Below, in pieces: positions 8,831-16,627 of a stretch of 46,887 bases of DNA; the stretch's first letter is position 1, and each line of letters opens with the position of its first letter. The notes under the pieces are model-generated. The model was given only the letters and a program-made list of their open reading frames with translations, ran no database searches and was not told where the DNA came from. Made by a program: the position numbers and the translations under genes. The DNA is from Rhodospirillales bacterium (lineage in GTDB: Bacteria > Pseudomonadota > Alphaproteobacteria > Rhodospirillales > Magnetospirillaceae): positions 1 through 46,887 of the forward strand of contig JACMKT010000171.1 in NCBI GenBank assembly GCA_014380005.1, in the 5' to 3' direction.

Positions 8831-8855
8831 GGAACCACGACCTTCGCCTGGGTTT
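8831..8855 (+). promoter_or_regulatory. Possible EcfG-type promoter
   Basis: GGAAC (8831-8835), 16 bases, then GTTT (8852-8855), which fits the general stress promoter pattern of alphaproteobacteria. It shares 15 exact bases (8823-8837) with the site at 7287-7301. It lies about 75 bp before the nucleotidyltransferase gene. Confidence 0.35.
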
Positions 8856-8927
8856 CACCGTTCGGCCTCCCCACGCCGGTCTTATTTCGCCATGCCCGGC
8901 CAGCCCCTAGATGCAGGGGGAGGAACA

Positions 8928-9725
8928 ATGGCAGGACGCCCACCCATGAAAGTCATCATCCTTGCCGCCGGCCAGGGCCGCCGCCTTTTGCCGTGGACCC
9001 ACGACCTTCCCAAATGCCTGCTGCCCTTTGCCGGACGCCCGCTGATCGGCTGGCAATTGGAGGCCCTGGCAGTCAATCAGGTTGACGAGGTCGTGGTGGT
9101 GACCGGTTTCGCCGCCCACACGGTCGAGCACGAGGTGGCGCGGCTGACACCCAAGGGCCTGCGGGTCAGCACCTTGTTCAATCCGTTCTTCAGCGTGGCC
9201 GACAACATCGCCAGTTGCTGGACCGCACGGGACCACCTGCATGGCGACGTAACCATCATCAACGGCGATACTCTGTTCGAGCCCGCCTTGCTGGCCCGCG
9301 TCCAGGCCGAGGCCGCCTCGCCCATTACCGTCACCATCGACACCAAGGCCAGCTATGACGCCGACGACATGAAGGTGCAATTGCGCGACGGCAAGGTGGC
9401 GCGCATCGGCAAGACCCTGGTGCCCGAGGCCACCGACGCGGAATCCATCGGCATGGTCCTGCTGCGCGGCATGGGCGGGCCGCTTTTCGCCTCGGCCGTG
9501 GACACCATCATGCGCCAGCCGGGGGGGGTCTCACGCTGGTTCCTGTCGGCCATCGACGACCTTGCCATACAGGGCGTGGTCGGCGCCGTCTCCATCGCCG
9601 GCATGGGCTGGACCGAGGTGGATTACCCCGGCGATCTGGGCCGGGCCGAGATGCTGACACGGGGCTGGATGCATGACGAACGGCGGCAAGCGGCGGCGCG
9701 CACGTCCTATCCCTTGGCCCAGTGA
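8928..9725 (+). CDS. Sugar/polyol-phosphate nucleotidyltransferase
   Basis: 265 residues with a Rossmann-like GT-A nucleotidyltransferase fold. The NTP-binding loop is VIILAAGQGRRL, followed by LPKCLLPFAGRPLI with the conserved Lys, and metal-binding acids in IINGDTLF and near WTEVDYPGDLGRAE. The closest families by eye are inositol-1-phosphate or phosphocholine cytidylyltransferases. It probably makes a CDP-activated head group used by the CDP-alcohol phosphotransferase at 10650. GGGGGAGG precedes the ATG at 8928; MKVIIL at 8946 is the alternative start. Its 3' end overlaps the convergent gene by 19 bp. Confidence 0.8.
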   Translation: MAGRPPMKVIILAAGQGRRLLPWTHDLPKCLLPFAGRPLIGWQLEALAVNQVDEVVVVTGFAAHTVEHEVARLTPKGLRVSTLFNPFFSVADNIASCWTARDHLHGDVTIINGDTLFEPALLARVQAEAASPITVTIDTKASYDADDMKVQLRDGKVARIGKTLVPEATDAESIGMVLLRGMGGPLFASAVDTIMRQPGGVSRWFLSAIDDLAIQGVVGAVSIAGMGWTEVDYPGDLGRAEMLTRGWMHDERRQAAARTSYPLAQ

Positions 9726-10495
9726 ACGCCGCGCCGGCTGAAAGCGGTTTCCACCAGGATCAGGTCCTCCATCTTGTCGATATCCATGGCGGCTTCGGGC
9801 GCCGACATTTCCACCACCGCCAGATGGGCGCCGACCCGCCGCGACAGGCGCTTGGCGGCGCCGTCCAGGGTCAGCAGGCCCATGGACCACAGCAGCAGCG
9901 AACCGAAGCCCAGATTGCCGATCATGGCGGCAGGATCAGTGCGGTCGGCATCCATCTTGGTCCAATACCGCACCGCCGCCCGCGCCCGAGGCCCCGACAG
10001 CAGGAACAGGTTACAGCCGGTCACCCGTGCCCGGCGGAAGGTCATATAGGCACGCTTGGCCTCGGGATAGGCCTCACGCACCACCTCGCGCCGGACCACC
10101 GCCACGGCGCCGTCGGCCTCGCCCGGCACCTTGTCCAGGAACTCGGCGATCATCTCGGGCGTCAATAGGGGGTTGTCGACGGTGGTGATCAGCAAGGGTG
10201 GCGGCACCGCATCCAGCACGGCGTCGATGGTGGCGCCGATGGTGGGAAAGGCTGCCACCGGCACCACCTTTTCCCGCGCCATCAACGGCACCGAATCCCC
10301 CAGCGACCGCCAATCGGCAGCCACCAGGATGCGGTCGATATGGGGACTGGCACGCAAGGCCTCCACCACCCACTCGCCCATGGGCCGCCCCGCCACCGGG
10401 ATGGCCGCCTTATGGGGCACGTCGAAGGCATTCGCCAGCGGATCGCCACCGGTGCGCGGTCCGGCCAATACCAGCGCGGTGAGCCTACCATTCAT
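9707..10495 (-). CDS. MobA-like NTP transferase family protein
   Basis: 262 residues. The N-terminus (LTALVLAGPRTGGDPLA, then HKAAIPVAGRPMGEWVVEAL) is a MobA/GT-A nucleotidyltransferase loop with the expected Arg and Lys, and TTVDNPLL resembles the metal-binding motif although the usual GD is replaced by VDN. A MobA-like role in molybdopterin is possible, but the setting between a cytidylyltransferase and a CDP-alcohol phosphotransferase argues for a lipid or sugar head-group function. The ATG at 10495 has AAAGGCGGG upstream. It is transcribed away from the phosphotransferase gene. Confidence 0.65.
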   Translation of the reverse strand: MNGRLTALVLAGPRTGGDPLANAFDVPHKAAIPVAGRPMGEWVVEALRASPHIDRILVAADWRSLGDSVPLMAREKVVPVAAFPTIGATIDAVLDAVPPPLLITTVDNPLLTPEMIAEFLDKVPGEADGAVAVVRREVVREAYPEAKRAYMTFRRARVTGCNLFLLSGPRARAAVRYWTKMDADRTDPAAMIGNLGFGSLLLWSMGLLTLDGAAKRLSRRVGAHLAVVEMSAPEAAMDIDKMEDLILVETAFSRRGVHWAKG

Positions 10496-10555
10496 CACCA
10501 GCCCGCCTTTCACACCTGCCCGCGCTTGGTTGACAACGGTCAGCGCGCACTCTGG

Positions 10556-10581
10556 TTCCGTCAATGCGCCGGTTGACGGAA
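10556..10581. promoter_or_regulatory. Inverted repeat in a divergent promoter region
   Basis: TTCCGTCAA (10556-10564) and TTGACGGAA (10573-10581) are exact reverse complements with an 8-base spacer, in the 154-bp gap between the divergent genes starting at 10495 and 10650. A regulator site serving both genes is plausible; no regulator gene is adjacent. Confidence 0.5.
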
Positions 10582-10649
10582 AAGCACCCCGGCGCAGTAC
10601 TCCCCCTGCACCATCGCGCGGCCCCCCGGCGCGGATGTATGCCTAGGGC

Positions 10650-11789
10650 ATGCCCGAGTACCAGCTCCGCCGCCTTGCCGCCCGTTGGATCGGTTGGACC
10701 CCGGTGCGCATCTGGGGAATGGTTCCGGTCGAGCGCCTGCGCCGGTCCCTGGCCCGCGCCGGAGTATGGGATTCCGGCCCATGGACCGGCCAAGCGCCGG
10801 TGGAGCCCGGCGCCGTTCTGCTGCTGCTGGGCGATCACGTCTATGACGATTCCCTGGTTGACGCCCTGGCCCATTCGCCCGACACCGCCTTGGTGCGCGG
10901 CGACGGACGCACGGTGGCGGTCAACGTGCCACGCCAGCGCGCCGACGAGGTCGCCCAGGCCATGGCGGCGGGAGAGGAACCACCCGCCGACCTGACTCGC
11001 CGCAAGGGCTCGGAACTGGTGGATGCCGCCGTGCTGCGGCAGCGCGGGCGCTCCGTCCCCCTGGTCATGCCGGTCAGCGCCGAGTTGCGCACCGCCGTGG
11101 AGGACCGCCTGTTCATGGCCGCCTGCCCCGGCATCACCGATGCCATCAGCAAATACATCTGGCCCCTGCCCGCCCAATGGATCACCCGTGCCTGCGTCAG
11201 CTTGGGCCTGTCGGCCAATGCAGTAACCCTTGTCACCCTGGCATTGACGATCATCGCCGCCGCCTTGTTCCACGCCGGCTGGCTGTGGGCCGGGCTGGCG
11301 GTGGCGTTGGCCATGGCGCTGCTGGACAGCGTGGACGGCGCCTTGGCGCGGGTGACGCTCAGCACCTCGCAATTGGGCGGCGCCTTGGACCATGCCATCG
11401 ACTTCGCCCATCCACCCCTGTGGTGGTGGGCGTGGTGGGTGGGCTGCGGCGGCGGGGATGGCGGGGGCGGCGGGGATGGCGGGGCGCTGGTGGTCATGGT
11501 GGCCGGCTGGGTGTTCCTGCGCGCCGAGGAAATGCTGTTCCGCTGGCGCTTCCATGTGGACCTGCATCTATGGCGGCGCTTCGACAGCCTGTTCCGGCTG
11601 GTCACCGCCCGGCGCAACGTGATCCTGACCATCCTGACTGTGGGCCTCGCCTTCGGTCACCCCTTGGCGGGATTTCGGGTGGCGGCAGCATGGATGCTGC
11701 TCTGCCTGACGATCCACGCCATCCGCATCCTCCAGGCCGCCCGGCTGGTGCAAAAGGGCGGTGTGCCGGGCTCCTGGCTGGAAGACTAA
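10650..11789 (+). CDS. CDP-alcohol phosphotransferase with degenerate N-terminal nucleotidyltransferase domain
   Basis: 379 residues. The CDP-alcohol phosphotransferase motif D-x2-DG-x2-AR-x8-G-x3-D-x3-D is complete (D226, D229, G230, A233, R234, G243, D247, D251), in a membrane domain (about residues 165-370). The first 160 residues resemble the nucleotidyltransferase half of fused inositol-phosphate cytidylyltransferase/phosphotransferase enzymes (LLLLGDHVYDD, then GRSVPLVMPV) but lack the NTP-binding GxGxR loop, so that activity is probably lost. The transferase should move a phospho-alcohol from a CDP carrier. An 18-bp unit is perfectly duplicated at 11448-11483, giving a Gly/Asp stretch (residues 267-278) between membrane helices. 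The start codon has only a weak leader. Confidence 0.8.
   Translation: MPEYQLRRLAARWIGWTPVRIWGMVPVERLRRSLARAGVWDSGPWTGQAPVEPGAVLLLLGDHVYDDSLVDALAHSPDTALVRGDGRTVAVNVPRQRADEVAQAMAAGEEPPADLTRRKGSELVDAAVLRQRGRSVPLVMPVSAELRTAVEDRLFMAACPGITDAISKYIWPLPAQWITRACVSLGLSANAVTLVTLALTIIAAALFHAGWLWAGLAVALAMALLDSVDGALARVTLSTSQLGGALDHAIDFAHPPLWWWAWWVGCGGGDGGGGGDGGALVVMVAGWVFLRAEEMLFRWRFHVDLHLWRRFDSLFRLVTARRNVILTILTVGLAFGHPLAGFRVAAAWMLLCLTIHAIRILQAARLVQKGGVPGSWLED
11448..11483 (+). repeat. Perfect 18-bp tandem duplication inside the phosphotransferase gene
   Basis: Positions 11448-11465 and 11466-11483 are identical 18-bp units and keep the reading frame. They encode two copies of a Gly-Gly-Asp-Gly-Gly-Gly type unit in a loop just after the active-site helix pair. 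It looks like a recent slippage event and could vary in copy number among strains. Confidence 0.85.
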
Positions 11790-11831
11790 CCACCTACGCC
11801 CAGATGCGCGGCGCGACCCGGCGGGAGTACC

Positions 11832-12929
11832 GTGCCGGTCATGACCGCACCCCATATCGCCCTGCTGCTGCATTCTCCCGAAGGCGGTGGCGCCCAGCGG
11901 CGCATGCTGGATTTGTCCGGTGCCTTGGTGGACCAAGGCTTCGCCGTCTCGCTGGTGCTGATCGAGGCCGAGGGCGCGCTGAAGCGCCAGATCCCCGAAT
12001 CAGTCCAAGTTGACATCCTGCATTCCCGGCTGACCCGCCTGTCATGGATGCGCACCAACCGCCAGCGCCAAAGCATGGCCGCCATTCCGGCTTTGGCGGC
12101 GTGGCTGCGGCACAAACAGCCGGACATCCTGATGGCCGGCACCGGCAACGTCCATCTGGCCGCCATTTCCGCCCATGCCATGGCTGGGGCGCCCTGCCCG
12201 CTGGTATTGCGAGCCCATGCGCTGCCCCCCAAGAATTGGGGGCAGCCCTACGCCCGCGCCCAGGCGGTGGCGGTGCCGTCCGACGATCTGGCGGCTGTAA
12301 TTCGCGCCCTTTCCCCCGCCGCCCATGTGGCGGTCCTGCCCAATCCGGTGGTGGGCGCCGATTTCCCCAGCCGCATGGCCGCCCCGGTGCCCCATCCCTG
12401 GCTAGCCGACGGGCAGCCGGTAATCATGGGCTGCGGAAGGCTGGAACCCGACAAGGATTTCCCCACCCTGATCCGCGCCTGCGCGCGGCTGGGCATCCGC
12501 CTGATCATCCTGGGCGAAGGGAGCGAGCGGGCACGGCTGTGCTCCCTGGCCGAGGCCTTGCGGGTGCCGTTGGAACTGCCCGGCTTCGTGGCCGATCCGC
12601 TGCCCTGGATGGCCCACGCCACCATCTTCGCCCTCAGTTCCGCCTGGGAAAGCATGCCCGCCGCCTTGGTGGAGGCCATGGCCTGCGGCTGCCCCGCCAT
12701 TGCCACGCGCTGCCCTGGCGGCACCGCGGACATTCTGGATGGGTTGGGACCGCTGGTGCCGGTGGGCGACGACCGCCGGCTGGCCGAGGCTTTGGCCCAT
12801 GTGCTGGCCCACCCGCCGCCCCGCGCCGCCCTGATCCGCCGCGCCCAGACCTATTCGGTCGCCGCCGCCGCCAAAGCCTATGGCAATCTGTTCATGGGCT
12901 TGAAAGCGGGCGCGAGCGTGCCCACGTAA
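11832..12929 (+). CDS. GT4-family glycosyltransferase
   Basis: 365 residues, GT-B fold. The N-terminal domain starts HIALLLHSPEGGGAQRRMLDL, the acceptor-side glycine loop of the family; the C-terminal domain holds GRLEPDKDFPTLIRA and the E-x7-E donor site in AWESMPAALVEAMACGCP. It adds a sugar from a nucleotide sugar to a lipid or glycan. It follows the CDP-alcohol phosphotransferase by 42 bp in the same direction, so the two probably act on one lipid-linked product. The start is GTG 11832 (GGGAG 4 bp upstream) or ATG 11841. Confidence 0.85.
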   Translation: MPVMTAPHIALLLHSPEGGGAQRRMLDLSGALVDQGFAVSLVLIEAEGALKRQIPESVQVDILHSRLTRLSWMRTNRQRQSMAAIPALAAWLRHKQPDILMAGTGNVHLAAISAHAMAGAPCPLVLRAHALPPKNWGQPYARAQAVAVPSDDLAAVIRALSPAAHVAVLPNPVVGADFPSRMAAPVPHPWLADGQPVIMGCGRLEPDKDFPTLIRACARLGIRLIILGEGSERARLCSLAEALRVPLELPGFVADPLPWMAHATIFALSSAWESMPAALVEAMACGCPAIATRCPGGTADILDGLGPLVPVGDDRRLAEALAHVLAHPPPRAALIRRAQTYSVAAAAKAYGNLFMGLKAGASVPT

Positions 12930-12959
12930 AGAATCCGAGACGGATTTTAATCGCCATGG

Positions 12960-13439
12960 TCACTTCAAGCCCTCTCCCTGCCGGGAGGGGGCTTTTTGTT
13001 GCATGCGATTATGGCCCAAGCCGCAATATTCCCCGCATTGCAGAATCAACGGGCCGGTGACCTCGACCATGCGCACCTGACCGGGCACCAAGCTGTATTC
13101 CCGGCCCTGGACCACCACGCTGTGAACCGTATCCACCGCCGCCACATGCAGACGGTAGGTCTCGCCCGCTTGCAGGTCCAGCGCCGGCCAGAACTGGAAG
13201 CGCCGGGCGATCACCGGCACGTCACTGCCGGGCGGCGGCTGCACCACGGGCATGCCGTCGCGCTCGCCGATCTGATGGGTGGCGGCGTAGGTCTCGGCGC
13301 CTAGGATGAATTGGTCGGGGGATTGGGCATAGGAATCCGTGGGGGCGCTGTCGGTCATGCGCCACACCGGCCATGCGGCCAACAGGACCAAGGATGCGGC
13401 AAGCAAGGCCGTGGCGCCCCAGCGATCGGCGTTAACCAT
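12960..13439 (-). CDS. CuA-containing heme-copper oxidoreductase subunit II
   Basis: 159 residues. One N-terminal membrane helix (about residues 9-26) anchors a periplasmic cupredoxin domain. All CuA ligands are present: H106, C135, E137 (carbonyl), C139, H143 and M146 in CGEYCGLGHNRM. It receives electrons from cytochrome c and passes them to subunit I, whose stop codon it overlaps by 8 bp. The protein ends only 13 residues after the last ligand, and most of that tail is encoded by the terminator hairpin of the opposite operon. The short size matches ba3-like subunit II rather than the aa3 type. Confidence 0.85.
   Translation of the reverse strand: MVNADRWGATALLAASLVLLAAWPVWRMTDSAPTDSYAQSPDQFILGAETYAATHQIGERDGMPVVQPPPGSDVPVIARRFQFWPALDLQAGETYRLHVAAVDTVHSVVVQGREYSLVPGQVRMVEVTGPLILQCGEYCGLGHNRMQQKAPSRQGEGLK
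12969..12997 (+). terminator. Intrinsic terminator of the glycosyltransferase operon
   Basis: A 10-bp stem (12969-12978 with 12983-12992, one G-T pair), loop TGCC, then TTTTT (12993-12997). It ends the rightward operon but lies within the last codons of the leftward CuA subunit gene, so it is read as protein on the other strand. Confidence 0.9.
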
Positions 13440-14766
13440 GGGTGCTCTCCCGCTTGATCAACCGGCCCAGCACTTGGACGACGAAGATCACCCCGCCCAG
13501 CACGGCAATGGCGCCGCCCAAGCCCACCACCCCCATGGACACCAGCTTGAAGGCAGAATCCAGGCCTTGCTCGGCCCCGGCGGTCTTGCGCGCCACCCCA
13601 GCCAAACCAGCCAGATAAAACCCCAGGGCGTGCAGCAATTGGCCGAAGCCGTAAAGATGGAACTGCGCCCGCACCCAGCCGCCGGTTCCCCGCCGCAGCA
13701 AGGGCAGCAGCACCACATGGATCAGGCCCATGAGCGCCAGATTCACGCCGCCAATGACGGCGTGATAATGGGACGGCGTGCGGGTATCGGCCACGCCCAG
13801 GGCAAAGCCGGCGGCACCGCCCAGGGCGAACACCGCCAGGGACAGCACCAGGGCCAGCACGCCCGGCGAGCGCCAATCCATGCCGTGGCGCAGCAAACGC
13901 CACGCCAGCCCGGCGCCCATGACCAAGGGCGGCAAGGGCAAGCCGTACCACAGCATCTGGGTGAAAGCCTGACGATGGGCGAGGCCCAACACGTCCAGGC
14001 GCACATAGACCAGCGGCGCCGCCACGGCGAACAGGGTCAAAGCGGCGAAGGCGGCCTTGGCGGTCAAGGTCGGCAAGGCCCCCTGGCCCAAGGCGCGCTG
14101 GGCCAGCACCTGCCAGCCCAGCATGAGCATCATGGTGTTGACCACTTGCAGCACATGGCCGCCGCCCCAGAACAGGCGTTCGTTCAAATGGTCAATGTCG
14201 GTGCCGGCGGGAATGGCGATGGCGGCCAACACGAAGCACAGCAGCGCCGACAGCAGCGCCACCGCCATGCATTGAATGGCGAAACCGGCCACGCCCGCCC
14301 CCCGCTGCAACAGGGTGCGCAATGCCGCCAAACCCACACCGGCGCCCAGCAAGGCCAGACCCAGATAATAAAGCGGGTGGACCAGCACCGGGACATAGTT
14401 GTTCAGGGATGCCTCGCCGCTGCCGGACAAGGTGGGCACCAGCAGCAAGGCACTGCCGGCCACCGCCAGCCCCAGCCCAATGAACCCGGCGGCGCGCGTT
14501 CCGGTTGGCGCGGCCAGGACCGTGAGCGCCCCCAGCATGGCCAGCAACCAGATTTGGAACGAGAACACCACATGGGTGACCAGCCCCTTGTGGAAGAAGT
14601 CCGGCCCCCAGGGCAGCCAATTCTGAGCCCCCGGCGCCCGCGACAACGCCAGCAGCAGGGCCAGCGCGCCGGCCACCGCCAAGGCCCCCAAGGCCAACAG
14701 CAGCCACCCGCGCAACTCGGTGCGGGCAGGCCTGTCCAGCGCGGCATTGTCCCAGGCAATCTTCAT
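13432..14766 (-). CDS. Noncanonical heme-copper oxidoreductase subunit I
   Basis: 444 residues, about twelve membrane helices, PF00115-like. Heme ligands are recognisable: H65 in VTHVVFSFQIW (low-spin heme) and H333/H335 in SHYHAVIGG. The CuB-side His is H204 in FWGGGHVLQVVN, but the Tyr four residues on, cross-linked in oxidases, is Val. The HH pair expected in the next conserved loop is absent; only H264 in LGLAHRQAF is near. Such losses fit NO-reductase-like or other non-oxidase members better than an O2 reductase. The ATG at 14766 follows AAAGGGGA; a longer frame to 14874 has no such leader. It forms an operon with the CuA subunit. Confidence 0.75.
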   Translation of the reverse strand: MKIAWDNAALDRPARTELRGWLLLALGALAVAGALALLLALSRAPGAQNWLPWGPDFFHKGLVTHVVFSFQIWLLAMLGALTVLAAPTGTRAAGFIGLGLAVAGSALLLVPTLSGSGEASLNNYVPVLVHPLYYLGLALLGAGVGLAALRTLLQRGAGVAGFAIQCMAVALLSALLCFVLAAIAIPAGTDIDHLNERLFWGGGHVLQVVNTMMLMLGWQVLAQRALGQGALPTLTAKAAFAALTLFAVAAPLVYVRLDVLGLAHRQAFTQMLWYGLPLPPLVMGAGLAWRLLRHGMDWRSPGVLALVLSLAVFALGGAAGFALGVADTRTPSHYHAVIGGVNLALMGLIHVVLLPLLRRGTGGWVRAQFHLYGFGQLLHALGFYLAGLAGVARKTAGAEQGLDSAFKLVSMGVVGLGGAIAVLGGVIFVVQVLGRLIKRESTHG

Positions 14767-14778
14767 GGGGGTCCCCTT

Positions 14779-14812
14779 TCTCAACCAAATGGGCCCTCTC
14801 TCAACCAAATGG
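14779..14812. promoter_or_regulatory. Spaced direct repeat upstream of the heme-copper operon
   Basis: TCTCAACCAAATGG occurs at 14779-14792 and again at 14799-14812, 20 bp apart, directly before the ribosome binding site of subunit I. Two sites at two helical turns suggest a regulator binding pair, but it could be a chance duplication in the leader. It does not match FNR or NnrR sites. Confidence 0.4.
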
Positions 14813-15107
14813 AACTGCGCCAAGGCAAACACCAGTCTTCGACTTCCGGCCAGTTCATCCCCGCCACCCGGCACATTGACGATGCCGCGCCTCCATGTCT
14901 GACTTCACCATGGGTTGTTGACCCGACTTGTTCCAAGGTGCGGGCGTTCCCATACTCCTATTTGACATGTCCAAGGAGTCATGGCCTAATTTTGAAAGTT
15001 TCGCCAAGTATGGGACTAATACTTTAATATAGGCACAACCCTACGTATGGGTGCCGCAAATCTTCGCTGCAATGCAACAAGAAGAAACTTGCCGCCGGGA
15101 GGACTCA
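14813..15107. other. AT-richer divergent promoter region
   Basis: Between the heme-copper operon (leftward) and livG (rightward). No gene seen. It contains TTGACA (14962-14967), TAATTT and TAATAT-like hexamers, and an 8-bp inverted repeat CCCATACT (14949-14956) / AGTATGGG (15007-15014) around them, so a regulated promoter of the liv operon is likely here. Exact -35/-10 pairing is uncertain because the best pairs have 19-bp spacers. Confidence 0.45.
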
Positions 15108-15864
15108 ATGGGAGACGACTTTATCGTCGAGACCCGCAACCTTACGAAAGAGTTCAAGGGTTTCGTCGCCGTTTCCGACGTCAACTTAAAGGTGCGCAGA
15201 AATACGATTCACGCACTAATTGGACCCAATGGCGCCGGCAAGACCACGTGCTTCAACCTCATCACCAAATTCCTGCCGCCGTCCCGCGGCCACATCCTGT
15301 TCAACGGGCGCGACATCACCCATGCCAAACCGGCGGCCATCGCCCGCCAAGGCATGGTGCGCAGCTTCCAGATTTCGGCGGTGTTCGGCCATCTGACCGC
15401 GCTTGAAAACGTGCGCGTGGCCTTGCAGCGCAAGCTGGGCACCTCGTTCCAATTCTGGAAATCCGACAATTCTCTGGCTGAGCTGGACTCCCGCGCCCTG
15501 GAATTGCTGGAAGCCGTGGGCGTCGCCCAGTGGCGCGACAATGCGGCGGGCGAGCTGTCCTATGGCCGCAAGCGCGCCCTGGAAATCGCCACCACCCTGG
15601 CGCTGGACCCCGAGATGCTGCTGCTGGACGAACCCATGGCCGGCATGGGCACGGAAGACGTGGCCCGCACCGCCGAACTGATCCGGCGCGTCGCCAAGGA
15701 CCGCACCGTGCTGATGGTGGAACATAATCTGTCGGTGGTGGCCGATCTGTCGGACACCATCACCGTGCTGAAGCTGGGCAAGATCCTGGCGGAAGGCCCC
15801 TATTCGGAAATCACCAAGAACCCGGAAGTGGTCGAGGCGTACATGGGACACGGAGTGGGCAGCC

Positions 15865-15872
<8 letters not shown>
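15108..15872 (+). CDS. Branched-chain-type ABC transporter ATPase, LivG-like
   Basis: 254 residues. Walker A GPNGAGKTT, the LivG-typical QGMVRSFQI region, a signature in the variant form LSYGRKRALEIA, Walker B MLLLDEPMAGM and the His in LMVEHNL are all present. It is one of two ATPases that power the permease made by the genes at 17908 and 18799. The start at 15108 follows GGGAGGA; a frame opening at 15051 lacks a leader. Its end overlaps the second ATPase gene by 8 bp. Confidence 0.92.
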
Positions 15873-16575
<703 letters not shown>

Positions 16576-16627
16576 TTAGGAAAAGGCGACGCATAAGTCC
16601 CGTCCAATAAACTGAGGAGGATTCACC

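Noticed and set aside
9707-10495. Calling this gene mobA proper
   Set aside because: The neighbourhood has no molybdopterin genes and the metal-binding GD motif is altered, so only the fold family is given.
14779-14812. Direct repeat upstream of the heme-copper operon as an FNR/NnrR site
   Set aside because: The bases do not match TTGAT-N4-ATCAA-type sites; kept only as an unassigned repeat.
13339-15027. 562-residue plus-strand frame opposite the heme-copper operon
   Set aside because: Gln/His/Gly-rich without domains; the minus strand carries CuA and heme motifs with overlapping start and stop codons.
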